Source: Phoronis australis (Eukaryota; Phoronida; Phoronidae). From it: a DNA stretch of 64,000 nt. A program made the translations under genes and the position numbers. The notes beneath the pieces are model-generated. The model saw only the letters and a program-made list of their open reading frames with translations. It made no database searches and was not told where the DNA came from. This document shows, piece by piece, positions 1-12,258 of the stretch (position 1 is its first letter; each line of letters starts with the position of its first letter). Location: positions 1,253,066 through 1,317,065 of the forward strand of contig NMRA01000004.1 of NCBI GenBank assembly GCA_002633005.1. The letters are read 5' to 3'.

Positions 1-634
1 AAAGTTGATGACTTTCGTGGAAACACTAAACCATTTGAAAATCAGCCAAAAAATAATGCTTCTAAAGTTCGATAAGGTGAAATATTGTCAACTTTTCTTG
101 AAAACTGTTTGGTCAGTGTTTGTAGCCGTTTATTATAATGTCTTCTTTGCAATCTGATTGGTGAATTTCAAAGGAAGATACCGTACAAGATGAAACTTCT
201 GGCTGCAAATATTACTGAAAACAATGCACTAATTAACTGCCCTTATGGCAGCTATTTCATGTATTGAGACTAAAATTTGTTGTGCTGCTTTAGGCACGCT
301 GCTGTCAAAGGCTGAAAATAGTGCATTATATTGTCAGCAAGGACTCCTATAGTTTCTTACCAAAAAATCAAAGTTGGTTCTGGTCTGTCTTTTTTTTGAA
401 AATTTAGATGAGCATAAATGATGATGGACTTTTCGTTCATTGCCTGACAAGTCATGGCATTTCAAACCGTTCTCGTATCCTCTTGCCATGCTTTTCAAAA
501 AAAAACACGAATCTGATACGGGCAGATGTTTTTTAGTCACTCAGTGCAGGTCTCAAAATGAGTCGCGGTAAAGTGCTGAACCAAATTTGCTTTTTTGGCC
601 TTTTTGTGTGTTTTACTTTGTGTACATTTGACTG

Positions 635-758
635 GGCACGGTTGCATAAAAGTTAAATAGAGGGATAGCAGCAACGACATGTCATTGTGATACATGTCGT
701 GGAGATATTGTTGTACAATGAAATACTAAGACTCATCCAGTGTTTTATGCAACCAGCC
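635..758. mobile_element. Short inverted-repeat element (MITE family A), copy 1
   Basis: The two ends are inverted copies of each other: GGCACGGTTGCATAAAAG at the left, and TTTTATGCAACCAGCC at the right. A second copy with the same ends lies at 12116-12258, and a lone right end sits near 61712-61730. It is 124 bp with no coding capacity. No clear target duplication could be seen. Confidence 0.6.
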
Positions 759-2621
759 ATGATGATTGGTTAAGTACGATACTTCTCCGCTGTGATTGGT
801 GCGTTGAGCTTTGATCAGATGACGGAATGCTACTCAAGCATTATTGGTCATGTGCATAGACATGAAATGAGTTCTTAACCAGTGAAAGGCTCTTTTAGTT
901 TGGCAGGACCTCTCTTGCATTCTAGAGGCATTGTAGAGCAGCAAAAGGGAACTAGGTTCTGTCCGCAGTTCTTGTTCCTGTATGTTTAGAGTTAAGCACA
1001 AATTATGGAAACTCTTCACATGTTTTGATACAGAAATAGCAGCCAAAACTGATAGTTTTATATCTTCGAAGATGTCGCACATTGTGCGAATAAGGGAAAC
1101 AACCATATGTTATTTTATGACATTTCACAGCACAAAGAGGACATATTATTAAAGTTTCCTTTGGCCGTCATATTGTATGCTAAATGTTTGAAGAATTGCC
1201 GGGAATTTCAAAATTAAAAAACCATCATGTTTTATTGCATGTAGAGGAAAAAAATCATAGTCAGATTCCCAAGCTGCATGTAACTAGTTGATTTTCTTAA
1301 AAGAATTACCCATTTTATTGTGTGGTATTCTGTGTACTTTTAGTTGGGATTTTAACAACGCTTGTCTAGTCATACTTATTGATGTCAATCACACATTTGT
1401 GGCAATATCAGAAACGGCAATATCATCAGCATAATTTATTTTACAAAGGTATTTATTATCAGTTGAAATTCAGGTTTTACTCATTAAAAAATGTCAAGAA
1501 TGTTCTATTTTGGAAAAGTGTTGATTGGTTCTGGTCATTTTTGCTACAGTGCGTTGTCAATTTGTCAACCACATGCCATTCCCAAATGTCTCGTTAGTCT
1601 GCTTGTTGCAGTAGCATTAATTAGTTTTAGTTAATTACTGTTCGATCACTATTGCTTTTGTCCACAAAGAGAATGCATGCTTTCTCTCTTTGATGGCTTT
1701 CACATATCTAGTTGACTCTATTCAGCACTCTTCTTGTTTTCTGAAGTCCCAGTTATTTCCGAAAGGATGAAACGAATTGCTCGTCATCTTTACCCAAATG
1801 AATGACGTTTGCTACAAATTCTGTGTGGAAATGAAAGCTTGTTTTGTACTGGTTTCATTGAGTATTGTAATGACAGATACATATTTGAAGAAGGCTCTGC
1901 AGTCTTCCATAACTATCGTTTTTTCAACAGTAATACTAAGCAGTGATCTATTAGTATTATTCAACTTTTTTGTTTCCTGTGGCCAAGGACTGACGTTGTG
2001 GACTAACAGGACTAGACTGGTGGGAACTGTCTGTAATAAGGTGATCAGTGTGAGCATTGTACTTAACTTCAGTGTTACTTAAAACCACATAAAATAGTGT
2101 CGCTAAACATGTTTATGTGGACTGTAGACTATCCAGTAGGGTGAGTTTAACATTTCTGTGTTGCTGTTGACTGCATGGAGTTAGCCTCCGCCAACTTGAT
2201 GTATGTAGACTAGTTTGAAGTTGACGATTTTGACTGTGTGACTTTAAGAAGAGTGGCGACATCTAGTGTACACTATGTAGTCGTTATGTTCTCAGAATTC
2301 GTGCCAGGTCACTGTCTAGTTGTTGTCTCACTTAATGTCAATTAGTGTAAGCATGTATGCTTTCTATATTTTAGGCTCTCAACTGAATTGTATCAACAGG
2401 GAGTCCGTTAAGAAGAGTTCTGGACTGCTTTAGCAGCAGGGATATGTATCTTACACACTTACACACTCTCAGTGGTTAATCTCTTGCTATTCATGATCGA
2501 TCTTGATTGACATGTCAGTTGCTTTTGATCTTCTGCAGTCTGTAGTTCCAGCATTAACCTCTCATACACCGTCCTCCATATGAATATGTACATCTGAAAC
2601 CATCGTGGAGATATAGATCTC

Positions 2622-2723
2622 AAACATTTTTAAATGTGATCTGCGCACCACCTGTTGACTCCTATTCATTAGGTCACATGATGTGGCCAACAGGTGGCAT
2701 GCAGACCAGACTTAAAAATGTTT
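2622..2723. repeat. Long hairpin, 36-bp arms with a 30-nt loop
   Basis: Positions 2622-2657 and 2688-2723 are inverted copies of each other with about 7 mismatches in 36, and the outermost 12 bp pair perfectly. The 30-nt loop and total length of 102 nt resemble a pre-miRNA fold, but could equally be a tiny foldback element. No second copy was noticed in the window. Confidence 0.55.
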
Positions 2724-3009
2724 GCGAAATGTCTTCCATGTACTGTAATTTTGTTCAGCAAGTTGTTGCAAGCTTTTTAGCTTTAATAAAGTTGATATAT
2801 ATGCAGGTGTCATCTACAGTAATTCTCTGCTTATTTTGCACCCACATAATTACCAAATTTGTCATATTCTAGTGCCGATTATCTTGCTGGAAGTATTGGA
2901 AACTATGCCAAATGTTGTTTTTGACATGTAAACATTACAAAATATGTTAGATGCAGGATAAATTTTTCTCACTATTCATTTTTGTGGAGAAATTTATCAC
3001 AATAGAATT

Positions 3010-3043
3010 GCACTGTTTGGCCTATTGCACTGTTTGGCCTATT
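3010..3043. repeat. Tandem duplication of a 17-bp unit
   Basis: The unit GCACTGTTTGGCCTATT occurs twice in direct succession without mismatch, which suggests a recent local duplication. No function is implied. Confidence 0.8.
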
Positions 3044-4181
3044 GTGTGCTAAAGAAGCTGAGAATTACTGTATTTGCGATGGTATTCTATAAGAAGTTGT
3101 TTTTGATCGATTCGTCAGGAGTGTTTGACCTTCTGCATCAGTAGTAGAAGAGGTGGTTATCACTGACTCCTTGTCAAATGCTGAGGCTGTCCTTGACCAT
3201 AGGTGTCTCTGTCAATATTCCTGCTGCAAAGGCAAATGTTACCCCTATTGAAGAGTTGTCATGCAAGACGACAATGCTGTTTTTCACAAGATGTCACTGT
3301 TGCTGTGATTGGGTATTAGCTTCTGTTATTGTGATGGGTGTTTGCTACTCTACCTTTGTTATTTTGAGTTTTAAAAGAATGTTTCCCCCAAGCTGACATC
3401 TTGTGACAAATAGTACCAAAACTGGTCTCAACAAAAATGGTGCAATTTGTTTTATTAATATGTATAAAGTAATGTAGGTGTATCTTTATCTGTTCTGTAT
3501 TTAGAACTTGTGTGTGTTTGTGTGAGAGTGGCTGATTAAATTTGATATAATGTTACCAGTAATAATCCACTGTTATTTAAGATGTCAATCATGTTCAAGT
3601 GTTTATCGTGGTGTGCTAATCACGTGATACACCTACAGAGTTGATGTGCTTACACTCAGATAGTGCAGTCGTAGTTCTCGCCGTCTGTTTACTTATACAT
3701 TGAACAATCCGAGAGAGAAGCAGCTGCGTGTAGTTGTGTTGTAATGAACTTGCATTCTGTTTGTGATTTTGCTCTTAACTTTGACTATGAACTTGTGATT
3801 GTTTCTGAGAGTGTCTTAAAGGGAAACCTTAGCTAATGGGGGTTTTAGAATTAGAATCAACTTAAATACTTGCCTTCTAAGAAGTTTTCACTCAAGAAAA
3901 CTTAATATAGAAGGGTCATTATTTTCCCAAGTAAATTATCGATCTACAGGTGCCTAGAAAGTGTTAAATATTATTTTTTAACCCTGTCCTGATATGATGA
4001 AACTGATCACTGTAGTCCAGTCGTCAATGATGTTATTGAAATTTTACTATGATAGTTTCTAGTATTTTAGTGCAGAAAATTGGCTGTATATTTGCAATGC
4101 AGTGTTAATTTTGTCATTCTGTGATGACTATATATATTTAAATGCGTCTATATATAAAGTATGATTTACTAAGATATTAAC

Positions 4182-4223
4182 AATAAATATTTAAAAATAA
4201 TGTTTGTTTTCCTGTGTTGCTAT
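4182..4223 (+). promoter_or_regulatory. Candidate polyadenylation signal with downstream GT-rich element
   Basis: AATAAA at 4182-4187 is followed after about 14 nt by a T/GT-rich tract (4201-4223), the usual arrangement of an animal poly(A) site. It would terminate a plus-strand transcript covering the T-rich block before it. AATAAA is frequent in AT-rich DNA, so this is a weak call. Confidence 0.3.
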
Positions 4224-4510
4224 AGTGATATTAGACTTCCCTTTAAATCCCCCGGTCCTACCCTATCTCCTCATCCTCTGAGATGGGTAGGTGGGTAATT
4301 AAATTTTGTTTTTTCCGCTTTTCATTGTGGGAGCGGGCTCATTTTTGTTTCAAAAGTATTTGGATCTTGTAAATGAAAAAAAAAATTCTTGGACACGTTG
4401 CAAATAAAGATTATATGAGTGGTGCGCTTTCAACCCCTTGCTACGTCGAGGTAAACGTACTGCTGCAGAACTGCCTCCCGTGCATGTATTTTTAGAGAGA
4501 ACACATGACT

Positions 4511-4556
4511 TAAGCTAGATTTCAGGTAGATCCTAGCGTTACTGAACGCACGCGAC
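4511..4556. mobile_element. Half of a palindromic MITE (family D)
   Basis: The stretch containing GATCCTAGCGTTACTGAACG matches the right half of the palindromic element at 14115-14229 and ends in the same ACTGAACGCACG motif. The left half is missing or too diverged to see. Confidence 0.45.
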
Positions 4557-5223
4557 GTGAAGTGCTTCCTGGAGTCTGCCACAGTGGGAAGTGCTTCCTG
4601 GGGTCTGTTTCATGATAGCTGGCTTAGGCTTAAAACTGACCTCTAGTCTTCTACTCCAAATAACTATTTCAGAAAAATAAACCGTCTCGTTGCAACAGTC
4701 TCGGAGAATATTCCTATAATGGTTAATTATGAGGATAATTTCATTAAATATAACTATGATATGATGTGCTGCTAACAATTTCATTACAAAAACTTTACTC
4801 AGTACTAGCGATGTGGGAGCGTAATACATTTTTCTGACTTAGGCGTTTTAAGACACTTTTCATGAAACGGTGGTTTAGAAAGAGCTGCAGTTCGTTACAA
4901 CTAACTCCAGCTCAGTCCGTATTCCAGATGATATCGGTTTCCAGAGGCCTGATGCCGATCTTTCTTTTGTTGATCTCCAGGCTCAGTCTTCTCTGATGCC
5001 ACGATGCAAACGCCAATTATCTGCCGTGCTGAATTACTATATGTGAACACGCATCCACTAGTCAAAACTGTTGTCAACAAACTCTTCTCAGCGTTTTGGC
5101 CTTTGTTCATGTTTCTTCCACGAAAGAAGAATTCTGCGCTAACTTTTCACAAGAAATTCAATTTCAGAAGCCAAACGCTTTAAAAAAATCACCAGTTTCT
5201 GTCCTTGACTTTTCAATTTATTG

Positions 5224-5260
5224 ACAAACTGTCGCAGTACATGAAATTGCGACAGTTTGT
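5224..5260. repeat. Hairpin, 13-bp perfect arms
   Basis: ACAAACTGTCGCA at 5224-5236 is exactly inverted at 5248-5260 around an 11-nt loop. A related GACAGTTTGT string occurs near 7084-7093, so it may be the end of another small element. Between 4240 and 5370 nothing else was recognised. Confidence 0.6.
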
Positions 5261-5371
5261 ATAAACCTTAGAAGTGCAAGCTGTTGTAAGGTGAAAACAA
5301 ATCTATAACGGCGTCAAAAACAAACAGAATGAAGAAATACAGAACCTACCTTAAATACTAGGTCGCTGACA

Positions 5372-6074
5372 TTAAAGAGGTCTCGAACGCGAAAAAAATA
5401 AATTGCATTCTTCAAAGTTGTTCTCTGCCATCGAAACAGAATTCAACCTGTTACCAGGTATTTTTTGCAATTTATTCGTAAAAAAATTCTGTTGATGTCG
5501 AAGCATATTTTTGTCTTAGTTTCAAATTTTAAAAAACGATTTGTCAACTGCTCGTTTTTTCTCCCTCACGTCTGATATGGCAAGATATAGACGCAGATGT
5601 GACCCTTGACCTATGATGGAACAAATCAATGGCGATTTCAAGCTGCAGTTAGTTCGATTAAGAAGCAATTGATGTAAGTCCTAACTGTTTAAAACTAGTT
5701 AAGCAGGTATCGTAGTATTCAAATATATTCTAAAATGCACTTAAAATTATTTTTGGGAAATCACTTACTTCACCGGCTTGCCTCATACTGTGCTGTCGAC
5801 TTCAGATTCGGTGTGCGATCTCACATGATAATCTGCCGTTAATATCCATCTTATCGGTCAGCTGTTTGTCGAACGACTGTGAACGAATGCGTGTATTTAA
5901 TGGGAGGGAGATTAGAAACTCTGTGGCGACCATAGAGTTTTACCTTCAAAAAATTGTGAATTTTGGGATTTTTTTCTGGAAATTTCCTTACTAATGGACG
6001 TTGCCAGATATCACTTTCGTCTGGAATTATTTAAAAGATATTTTTGATGAGCTTTCGCGTTCCATGCCTCTTTA
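5372..6074 (+). mobile_element. TTAA-ended non-autonomous DNA transposon (family R1), copy 1
   Basis: This 703-bp copy aligns along its whole length with the reverse complement of 53282-54076, including inner landmarks such as CCTAACTGTTTAAAA and the CATTCTTCAAAG segment. The ends are imperfect inverted repeats: TTAAAGAGGTCTCGAACGCG at the left, and CGCGTTCCATGCCTCTTTAT at the right. In the best-kept copy the termini read TTAAGGAGG and CCTCCTTAA. No transposase frame is present. TTAA at both edges suggests a piggyBac- or Kolobok-type element, which is inference. Confidence 0.65.
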
Positions 6075-9000
6075 TGTTTGCCTGGGTCTTCAGCATGCCG
6101 TTCATATTCTAGTTGTCACATCCATCCCGGCCCGAAAGTCGCAGTTTTCAGGAATTACGTCGTCATTATTAAATTGTCACTGGTACTCTTGTCTTGTGTC
6201 ACAGTGCGTTATAGTTTTCGCCTAGCGGCGTGGAAGGGGTTTTAGCCCTTCAGGACAGAGGTCCTTCGAATTTGCTCTTTCCCCTGTCTTCAGCCATTTT
6301 CATGACTTGTCCAAACTGTCACGGCACCCTGCTTAGCTGGATAAAAACGAAATTCTAAACAATTCAACTGGTCTCGCGGAAGTCCTTACCGCCGATACTA
6401 TTCCATTTCTGTTACCACTGACGAGAACGCGGAAAACATCAGTGACTCAAGGACACTTCAAACGACTTTTGCCATGGGGTTTGTTAACCACAAAATTGAC
6501 GGAAATGGCGCTGATTTGGCAACGTAAGTAGAATCCTATCGTGGAAAACATGGTAAGGCCGATTCTAGTAGACTAAATGGCCTAAATTGGTTTTCGTTTT
6601 TTAGCCAGCGATAAACATGGGGAAATATAGTTTTAACTATGTTAATGACAACAACATGGCATCCGAAAGCTTTGACTTGCTGACTGATGATTATTAGGGA
6701 TCTGTGTAAACAACTGACAGGCTTGGTAGGCAATGGCAAACGTGTCTGGATTTGGGTTAGCGGGCTATCTGCCAACTCTCGTCGCGAATATGTCGCGGAA
6801 ATCGACATTTCGTGTAGAAGCGGCTGAAAATCGTTCACCAAAGAATCGTTTTAAGTCGGAATTGTGAAATTTTCGAGTTTAAAAGTAGCAGAAATGAAGC
6901 CCAGTTATCAAAAGCATAAATGCCCACTTAGCACTGCTTTTGATGCCCGAAATCATAAGAAGATGTCACGTCATGTATGCATTTTTCGTCTGAAACTTTT
7001 TGTCAGCTCAGTTAGACATAATATAGGTTTTGCGTACAGCACTGACGAATTAGCAACTGAAAATGCAGTAGTTTGAGTGTTACGACAGTTTGTGCAAACC
7101 TATTAATCAAAAAGTGTCTAAGTTCGTGTTTAGAGAATCGCGATAATTTGATGTCTAACAGGTCGTCATGATGTTCGGCGCACGCAATGAGCGCCAGTAC
7201 CGAGACAACTAGTTAGTGAGCATGTACCAAGTATCAATTCATTCTAAATACACCACCTCTCATTTCCCTTGACCAGGGGCGTCGAGAGAAAATGGGGCTT
7301 CGGAGCAACACGATACCTGGTCCCCTGACCTGGAGTGAGTTTTGTGGGCTTTCCAAGCAGCAAAAAAAATTGAATGATTGAGCCAACATCCATCGGGATC
7401 GGCTCCCACATAAAAAGAACTCCTAAGCTTTTCAGTCGATTTTGGTACATGGTGGAACAGCCGAGAGAACATTCTTCATTCTTTACGTAATAGAAATATT
7501 CCTCTGTCCAGAATGTATAATATGAGGAGCAAAATTCTTTGAAACATACATTTACATGTAGACAACTAAATCGTTACCTTGTTAACATTTTCGGCCTCCA
7601 GGGTTCGGCGGACATTTTCAAACCGTTTGTTTCAGTACCTGTAGGTGGCTAAGTCGTTACCTTGTTACCAAGGCTACCAAACCCGGTTCTGGCCAATTAG
7701 CAGAGAATAAATAAAAACGACTTTCCATTCCAGTTCTCTGAAACAAAATAACGTTTTAACGCTCGATAACCCTCAAAAGTATGAAGGAAATTTTAAAAAT
7801 TCCTTTCAAAGTCTGCTTAACGGGCAAACGTGATCTGCGGGTTTTCATGCGACGAGTGAAGTAGTTTCTTTCGATAAGTTCGGGTTTGGTCTTCTGTGTT
7901 TTCTTCAGGTGTCTCTCTTGTCTCGTCTCCAAAAACCTTTCTTTTGGCGTCTTTTCTCAATCAGCTACTATGGCCTCGACGTTGTCTCTCAAGTCCTTGA
8001 GGTCATGATGATGTCTAGTAATGAATTCTACTTCAATGTCTAAGGCGGTATCCTTTGCTTGCAACACTTTGTTTCTCATGTCGACTACTGTAAGAACTTT
8101 CACCCGTGAAGAGGCCATGGCAGCACATACCAAAGACTTAAGGTAGGTCTAACCTTGTTTCTACGGAATAGTTCATGACATGCTGCGGAGAGTACCCCCT
8201 GAGATGAGTTTTAGAACTTCCCATCGTCGATATACTTCTCTTGGGAAACTTGCTTCTCTCAGAACAGTTAAGCTCCCCTTCATCACTGCCCAGAATTAAG
8301 CAAATTACTGCGATAAGAGAGTATTTGTAATCTTCATAAACTTAAAAAATAACCTAATTACTGCACACTTTAATGTGTAATTTCGTAAAAAATATCTTAT
8401 TGTACCGCTTTTTTGTTTTTTATTACTTCGCTGGCGGGTCCCTTGACCCACACNGTTCTCCCCTCTCCACGCCACTGCCCTTGATGGCAATTGTATCGGT
8501 GGCTGAATCTCACTGGGCGTGATAAGAAACTTAGGGGGCCTGGACTGTAGATGCGAACTATCGTTTCGAATGCGCAAACCTGCAAGGCCTATTGCGCGCT
8601 TGAGACTGGAACGGGGCAAGGGACTTAATTTAAACCAACTCTTTCTTTAATTTCGAAAATGTCCGAATGAGCACCCCGATTGTCTGTTTTTAACACCCCT
8701 GTAGAAACAAGGGCGTTCTTTCGGAAACGAGTTACTTTTTGAATCGCGGCTAGGTGTAACCGCACGCCATGCAAGGTATTTGAGTAACATTCCATTAAAG
8801 GTGAAGATATGTAGTGTCACTCCATCCACACAATTGGCATGAAAAATAACATTTTGAGACCCAAAATAGAATCTTCCGTTCATCGTCGTAAACGAAAAAG
8901 TTACATGTCAGACTAAAAATTCAAATTTTCACTCACAGCTTTTTAAGATTCGGTTCGTCAAATTTCTTCTAGTTTTGAATAAGCGCTCTTTCGGAAGGGA

Positions 9001-9411
9001 AATGAAATTGTAAAGAAATGTAAAGTCATTTGCCGGGCCCTCTCACAAGGGGCAGTTTGAAAGAAATTCCAAATAGAGGTTAGCACAAGCCAACGTTCTT
9101 CAATGGCCAAAGGCCATGTCCCGAGCTTTCTCGTGTCTGCCTTGTAGTCTATCACAACACAGATGTGCTTTACACCCACACAAACAAAAAGTGTAAACAA
9201 TCGCAAACTCGTCAAGTGTTCCCGCAATGGTATGTATTTGGAATCGGCTAAGTGTAACTAGTTTGTATTTTCCCCAGAAAGATTTGTTCAATTCTAATTG
9301 CACTTTCTCAGAAAGATTTTAAACAACGACTGGTTGTTATTTTAAAGCGTATTTTTAAATGATGTGGTGTGTATATTTCCAGAGCATCAATTTCGAGCAT
9401 GGTTGTACGCA
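6075..9411. other. Intergenic DNA without recognisable genes
   Basis: No protein-like frame was found. A segment near 6440-6620 resembles 54960-55200, so it is part of another diverged repeat. Near 8490-8510 the reverse complement shows a CAGTGGCGTGGAGAG terminus typical of hAT-derived repeats. A single unresolved base lies at 8454. Confidence 0.4.
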
Positions 9412-9806
9412 ATAGGGTCGTCGCGGATTACACAGAAGTAAAACTCTCCTCTTCTCCTGGAGGTAAAAAGTGGGTTGTTTTCATTGACCTTGCTTTGGCA
9501 TGTCATGCACATTGTCATAAGAAAAGTCGGAAATCGAACTTAACATCACACACATCCGATCCACGGGTATTTGTAAAATCCATCCAATTTCTCCAGTCGC
9601 AGTTTCAGTCCACAGCACAACAGTAATACTTCGTTGGGATTGGAAGGACAAATAGAGTTATGTAGCCCAGAAAAACTTGTAAAGAATACAACCAACAACA
9701 AATTACGTGGAATGAAAACAAGGTGCAAAAGCCCCTGACGGATATTGGCGGCACTCTGAATAAATTGAGCGAGATTCGAGTGTCGCTGTGTAATCTGGGA
9801 CGGTGC
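9412..9806. mobile_element. Inverted-repeat element (MITE family M4), copy 1
   Basis: The left end GTCGCGGATTACACAG and the right end CTGTGTAATCTGGGAC are inverted versions of each other, about 390 bp apart. The same arrangement, in reverse orientation, is found at 44041-44424, and the inner segment CGAGATTCGAGTGT is shared. It is non-coding. Short frames reading PDYTATLESR are only translations of the terminal repeats. Confidence 0.55.
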
Positions 9807-10137
9807 TATTGGTTCTCGTATAGGCGCACGTGCTTAATTCAGAACATAGGCGTACCTTCGAATATAGGCACGTGGTCCTAAAAACGCGCATATGTGGTGA
9901 AGATACTTGGGAGCATCGGTCATTGAATTTCGTAATAACTGGTACCCCGCTATAAAAAATCTTAGAAACATTTCTTAAGCAGAAATGTCATTCGCTAAGG
10001 TTTACATTTTCAGTACTTCAGTGATCCCACCTTTTACTAAAAGACTAGATAAATATCTATTCACGTCGTTATCGATCTGGAATTCTGATTTGGATATATA
10101 GTTTCAACCCGCTGCAAATCAATAAATTCACGAATAT

Positions 10138-10270
10138 GTGAGCCAAAGAGTCGTCACTTTTCGACTATCGACCCATCAGACTATCGTGGGCCTTTCGCAC
10201 TATTGTTCCTTCGAGCTATTGCCCGAGGGAATTTTATTTCAGACTCTCAGCCCTTCGGACCAATGTTCCT
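10138..10270. repeat. Degenerate short tandem repeat
   Basis: Imperfect units of roughly 18-20 bp follow each other, built around ACTATCG/ACTATTG and CCTTCG (for example near 10160, 10182, 10199 and 10216). The units have drifted too far for an exact copy number. No coding or regulatory role is apparent. Confidence 0.4.
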
Positions 10271-10329
10271 TGAGAGTATCAAACCAACCCCGGACTAATT
10301 TGTGCTTTTTGTGCATGCAAGAGTGTGAC

Positions 10330-10497
10330 ATATGAACCTATCCAGCGCCAGTGTGACATGTCCACCAACACACCAGTTCCTTGTACAACCTTGTGCCATA
10401 TCCGCGCTTTTCTGGTGTCCCGCGGAAAAGTGAAAAGAGTCGCAGTCTGTTCAGATGATAAGTTGTCACAACCACAACAAAGGCAACGCTTCGCCAT
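10330..10497 (-). pseudogene. THAP-type zinc finger, N-terminal fragment
   Basis: The frame opening at 10497 begins Met-Ala-Lys-Arg, followed by C-x2-C and then a segment reading FTFPRDTRKARIWHK. A Cys pair near the start, then F-P and R-x2-W, is the pattern of the first half of the THAP DNA-binding domain found in P/ISL2EU-like transposases and in host THAP proteins. The second half (LCSxHF box) is absent: the frame runs into the degenerate repeat at 10138-10270. It is probably a transposase relic rather than a host exon, though an exon cannot be excluded because a downstream exon could carry the rest. Confidence 0.5.
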
Positions 10498-10804
10498 TCT
10501 TTATTATACCATAAACCACGGGAAAACGAGCAGCAGTATTTGATTTTTCACACTAAACACAATAGAGGATTCTGTGATTGGCTGCTAATTGTCCCGATTT
10601 TACGTGATATGGTGATATACATCGATCATTGAATGCTAGTAACTAGAGATCAGCTTAATATTATCATATCGTAAGATGATGTTTGCGGTTGTTCTAATTG
10701 CACAGATGATCGACTGGTGTTTTTCGCTTACTAATGTGGTCTAGTATGAAGTATTTTCTCGAATTTGCCGCCACTGAACTTGTACATTATTTATAAAGAT
10801 TTAG

Positions 10805-11010
10805 ACAAAGGTTTCGACTTTTATGGATCTTGCTAAAGCATTCGACTCTAATGGCAACAAAATTTCCCCAAACGGCCATGCGCGTGTTTTCAAGAGGAAG
10901 GTGGTTTCAAATTTACTGAAAAAGAAAATGACAGTTTGTTCGCCGTGATAAAATTACTTCGTACTGTCTCTATATCCTACCTGTGTAGCACAGGGATCAA
11001 TGTAACCTTT
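10805..11010 (+). pseudogene. LINE reverse transcriptase scrap
   Basis: One frame reads FMDLAKAFDSNG, matching the LDLSKAFDTVDH motif of non-LTR reverse transcriptases. About 180 bp later a VAQGSM segment corresponds to the following GVPQGSILGP motif. The frame between is broken and the catalytic YADD region is missing, so this is a short dead fragment. The rest of 10500-12115 holds nothing recognisable. Confidence 0.4.
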
Positions 11011-12115
11011 CGTTCAAGTCTCCATTGGGTGGTCGCTAATTAGGTTTGCGATCACTTGTACTGGTGACATTTACAACAAAAGAAAAAACATTGGTTGAAT
11101 TTTCTTGATATTTTCAATAAATAAATAACAGAAAATTTACCAGCTAGGAGTATAAGCGTTGCACATAAAATGTCCACTGAGCCCTGAACCTCAGCATAAA
11201 AATACTATAATACACCCACTATGTAATGCCATGTACAACAATCTAGGCTGCGTCATTGTTGTTACAAACCAATACTGAATAAGTTGTAAATGATGAAATA
11301 ACAGGTAAAGACTTGTGCAAGGTCATGAAGATTTATATATTTTAATGTTAATGTCATCGACCTCTTTGTGGATAATGAAAGTCGACGATTCATGTGCATC
11401 CGACGGTCAGAGCATTGTGGGATACTCCGTGTCATTTAATCCAGAATTCAGAATGTAACACTTAGGCAATCGTCTGCTCGGTAAGGTGGAGTTGCTTTAG
11501 GATAGATGTCGCTCGTTTACTTGCATCTATGATAAACTGAAATTTTGCCTGCTTGATACACCACTCAATTGAAATGATGTGTCTCAGTAATCGTGGTGTT
11601 GCTCGGGATGATTGGTTTCCCTCTCGCTATCCGTAAAGAGGTTAATAACTTTTGTTTTGATTCGGCTTGAATTACGTCTGACAATTCATTGACAACGAAA
11701 CCAACTAAATATGAATATCGAGTTAGGTAAAAATTTCGAAACTGAGTTCTGTTTCATGGAATTTGTGTGTCCCTTGATTCATCAAATAAAGAGTCCGAAG
11801 AAAAGATCGATTAGTTTAATTCATTGAAAAAGTGAAACACAGTGCCAAATGAAGCGGATATGCAATGGTGATGTAAAGTCAAGCTACAAAAAATTGTTCA
11901 ACGCAACTTTAAACTCATTTTGTGGTTAATTTGTGTTTCCAAAAATAAATTTAACCAATTGAGGTTTTTTTCAGACACCGTGTCTTTTTGTTCTATTTAC
12001 ATTTGTCACAACGTCATTTTATCTAGTTCCTAAACCTGAAATACGTAACTTCTCACTGTCGATATCCCGCGTCTTTTAAAACCAAGTTCAGTCACCAGAG
12101 CCGCTTTGTCTCCAA

Positions 12116-12258
12116 GGCACGGTTGCATAAAAGTTATACGCTGCATAGCAACAATGACGTCGCATTATCACGCGCCACGTTGTTATTGTTGAACAATGCA
12201 CCTGACGTCATGCAACAAACAAACAGGGAATAATTTTTAAGTTCTATGCAACCCAGCC
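12116..12258. mobile_element. Short inverted-repeat element (MITE family A), copy 2
   Basis: It starts GGCACGGTTGCATAAAAG and ends TATGCAACCCAGCC, matching the ends of the copy at 635-758, and the inner segment GCATAGCAACAATGACG resembles the other copy's GATAGCAGCAACGACA. It is 143 bp and non-coding. Confidence 0.6.

Larger units (their letters stand above)
1..4240. other. T-rich, repeat-poor stretch without a recognisable gene; possible long 3' UTR
   Basis: No open frame here looks like a known protein, and all frames are under about 105 codons. The plus strand is T-rich and, unlike the rest of the window, carries only one short element (635-758) and one hairpin (2622-2723). A canonical AATAAA followed by a GT-rich tract closes it near 4.2 kb. 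This would fit the long 3' untranslated end of a plus-strand gene lying upstream of the window, but nothing in the sequence proves transcription. Confidence 0.25.

Noticed and set aside
834-1106. 90-codon minus-strand frame
   Set aside because: No recognisable motif, composition like the surrounding non-coding DNA.
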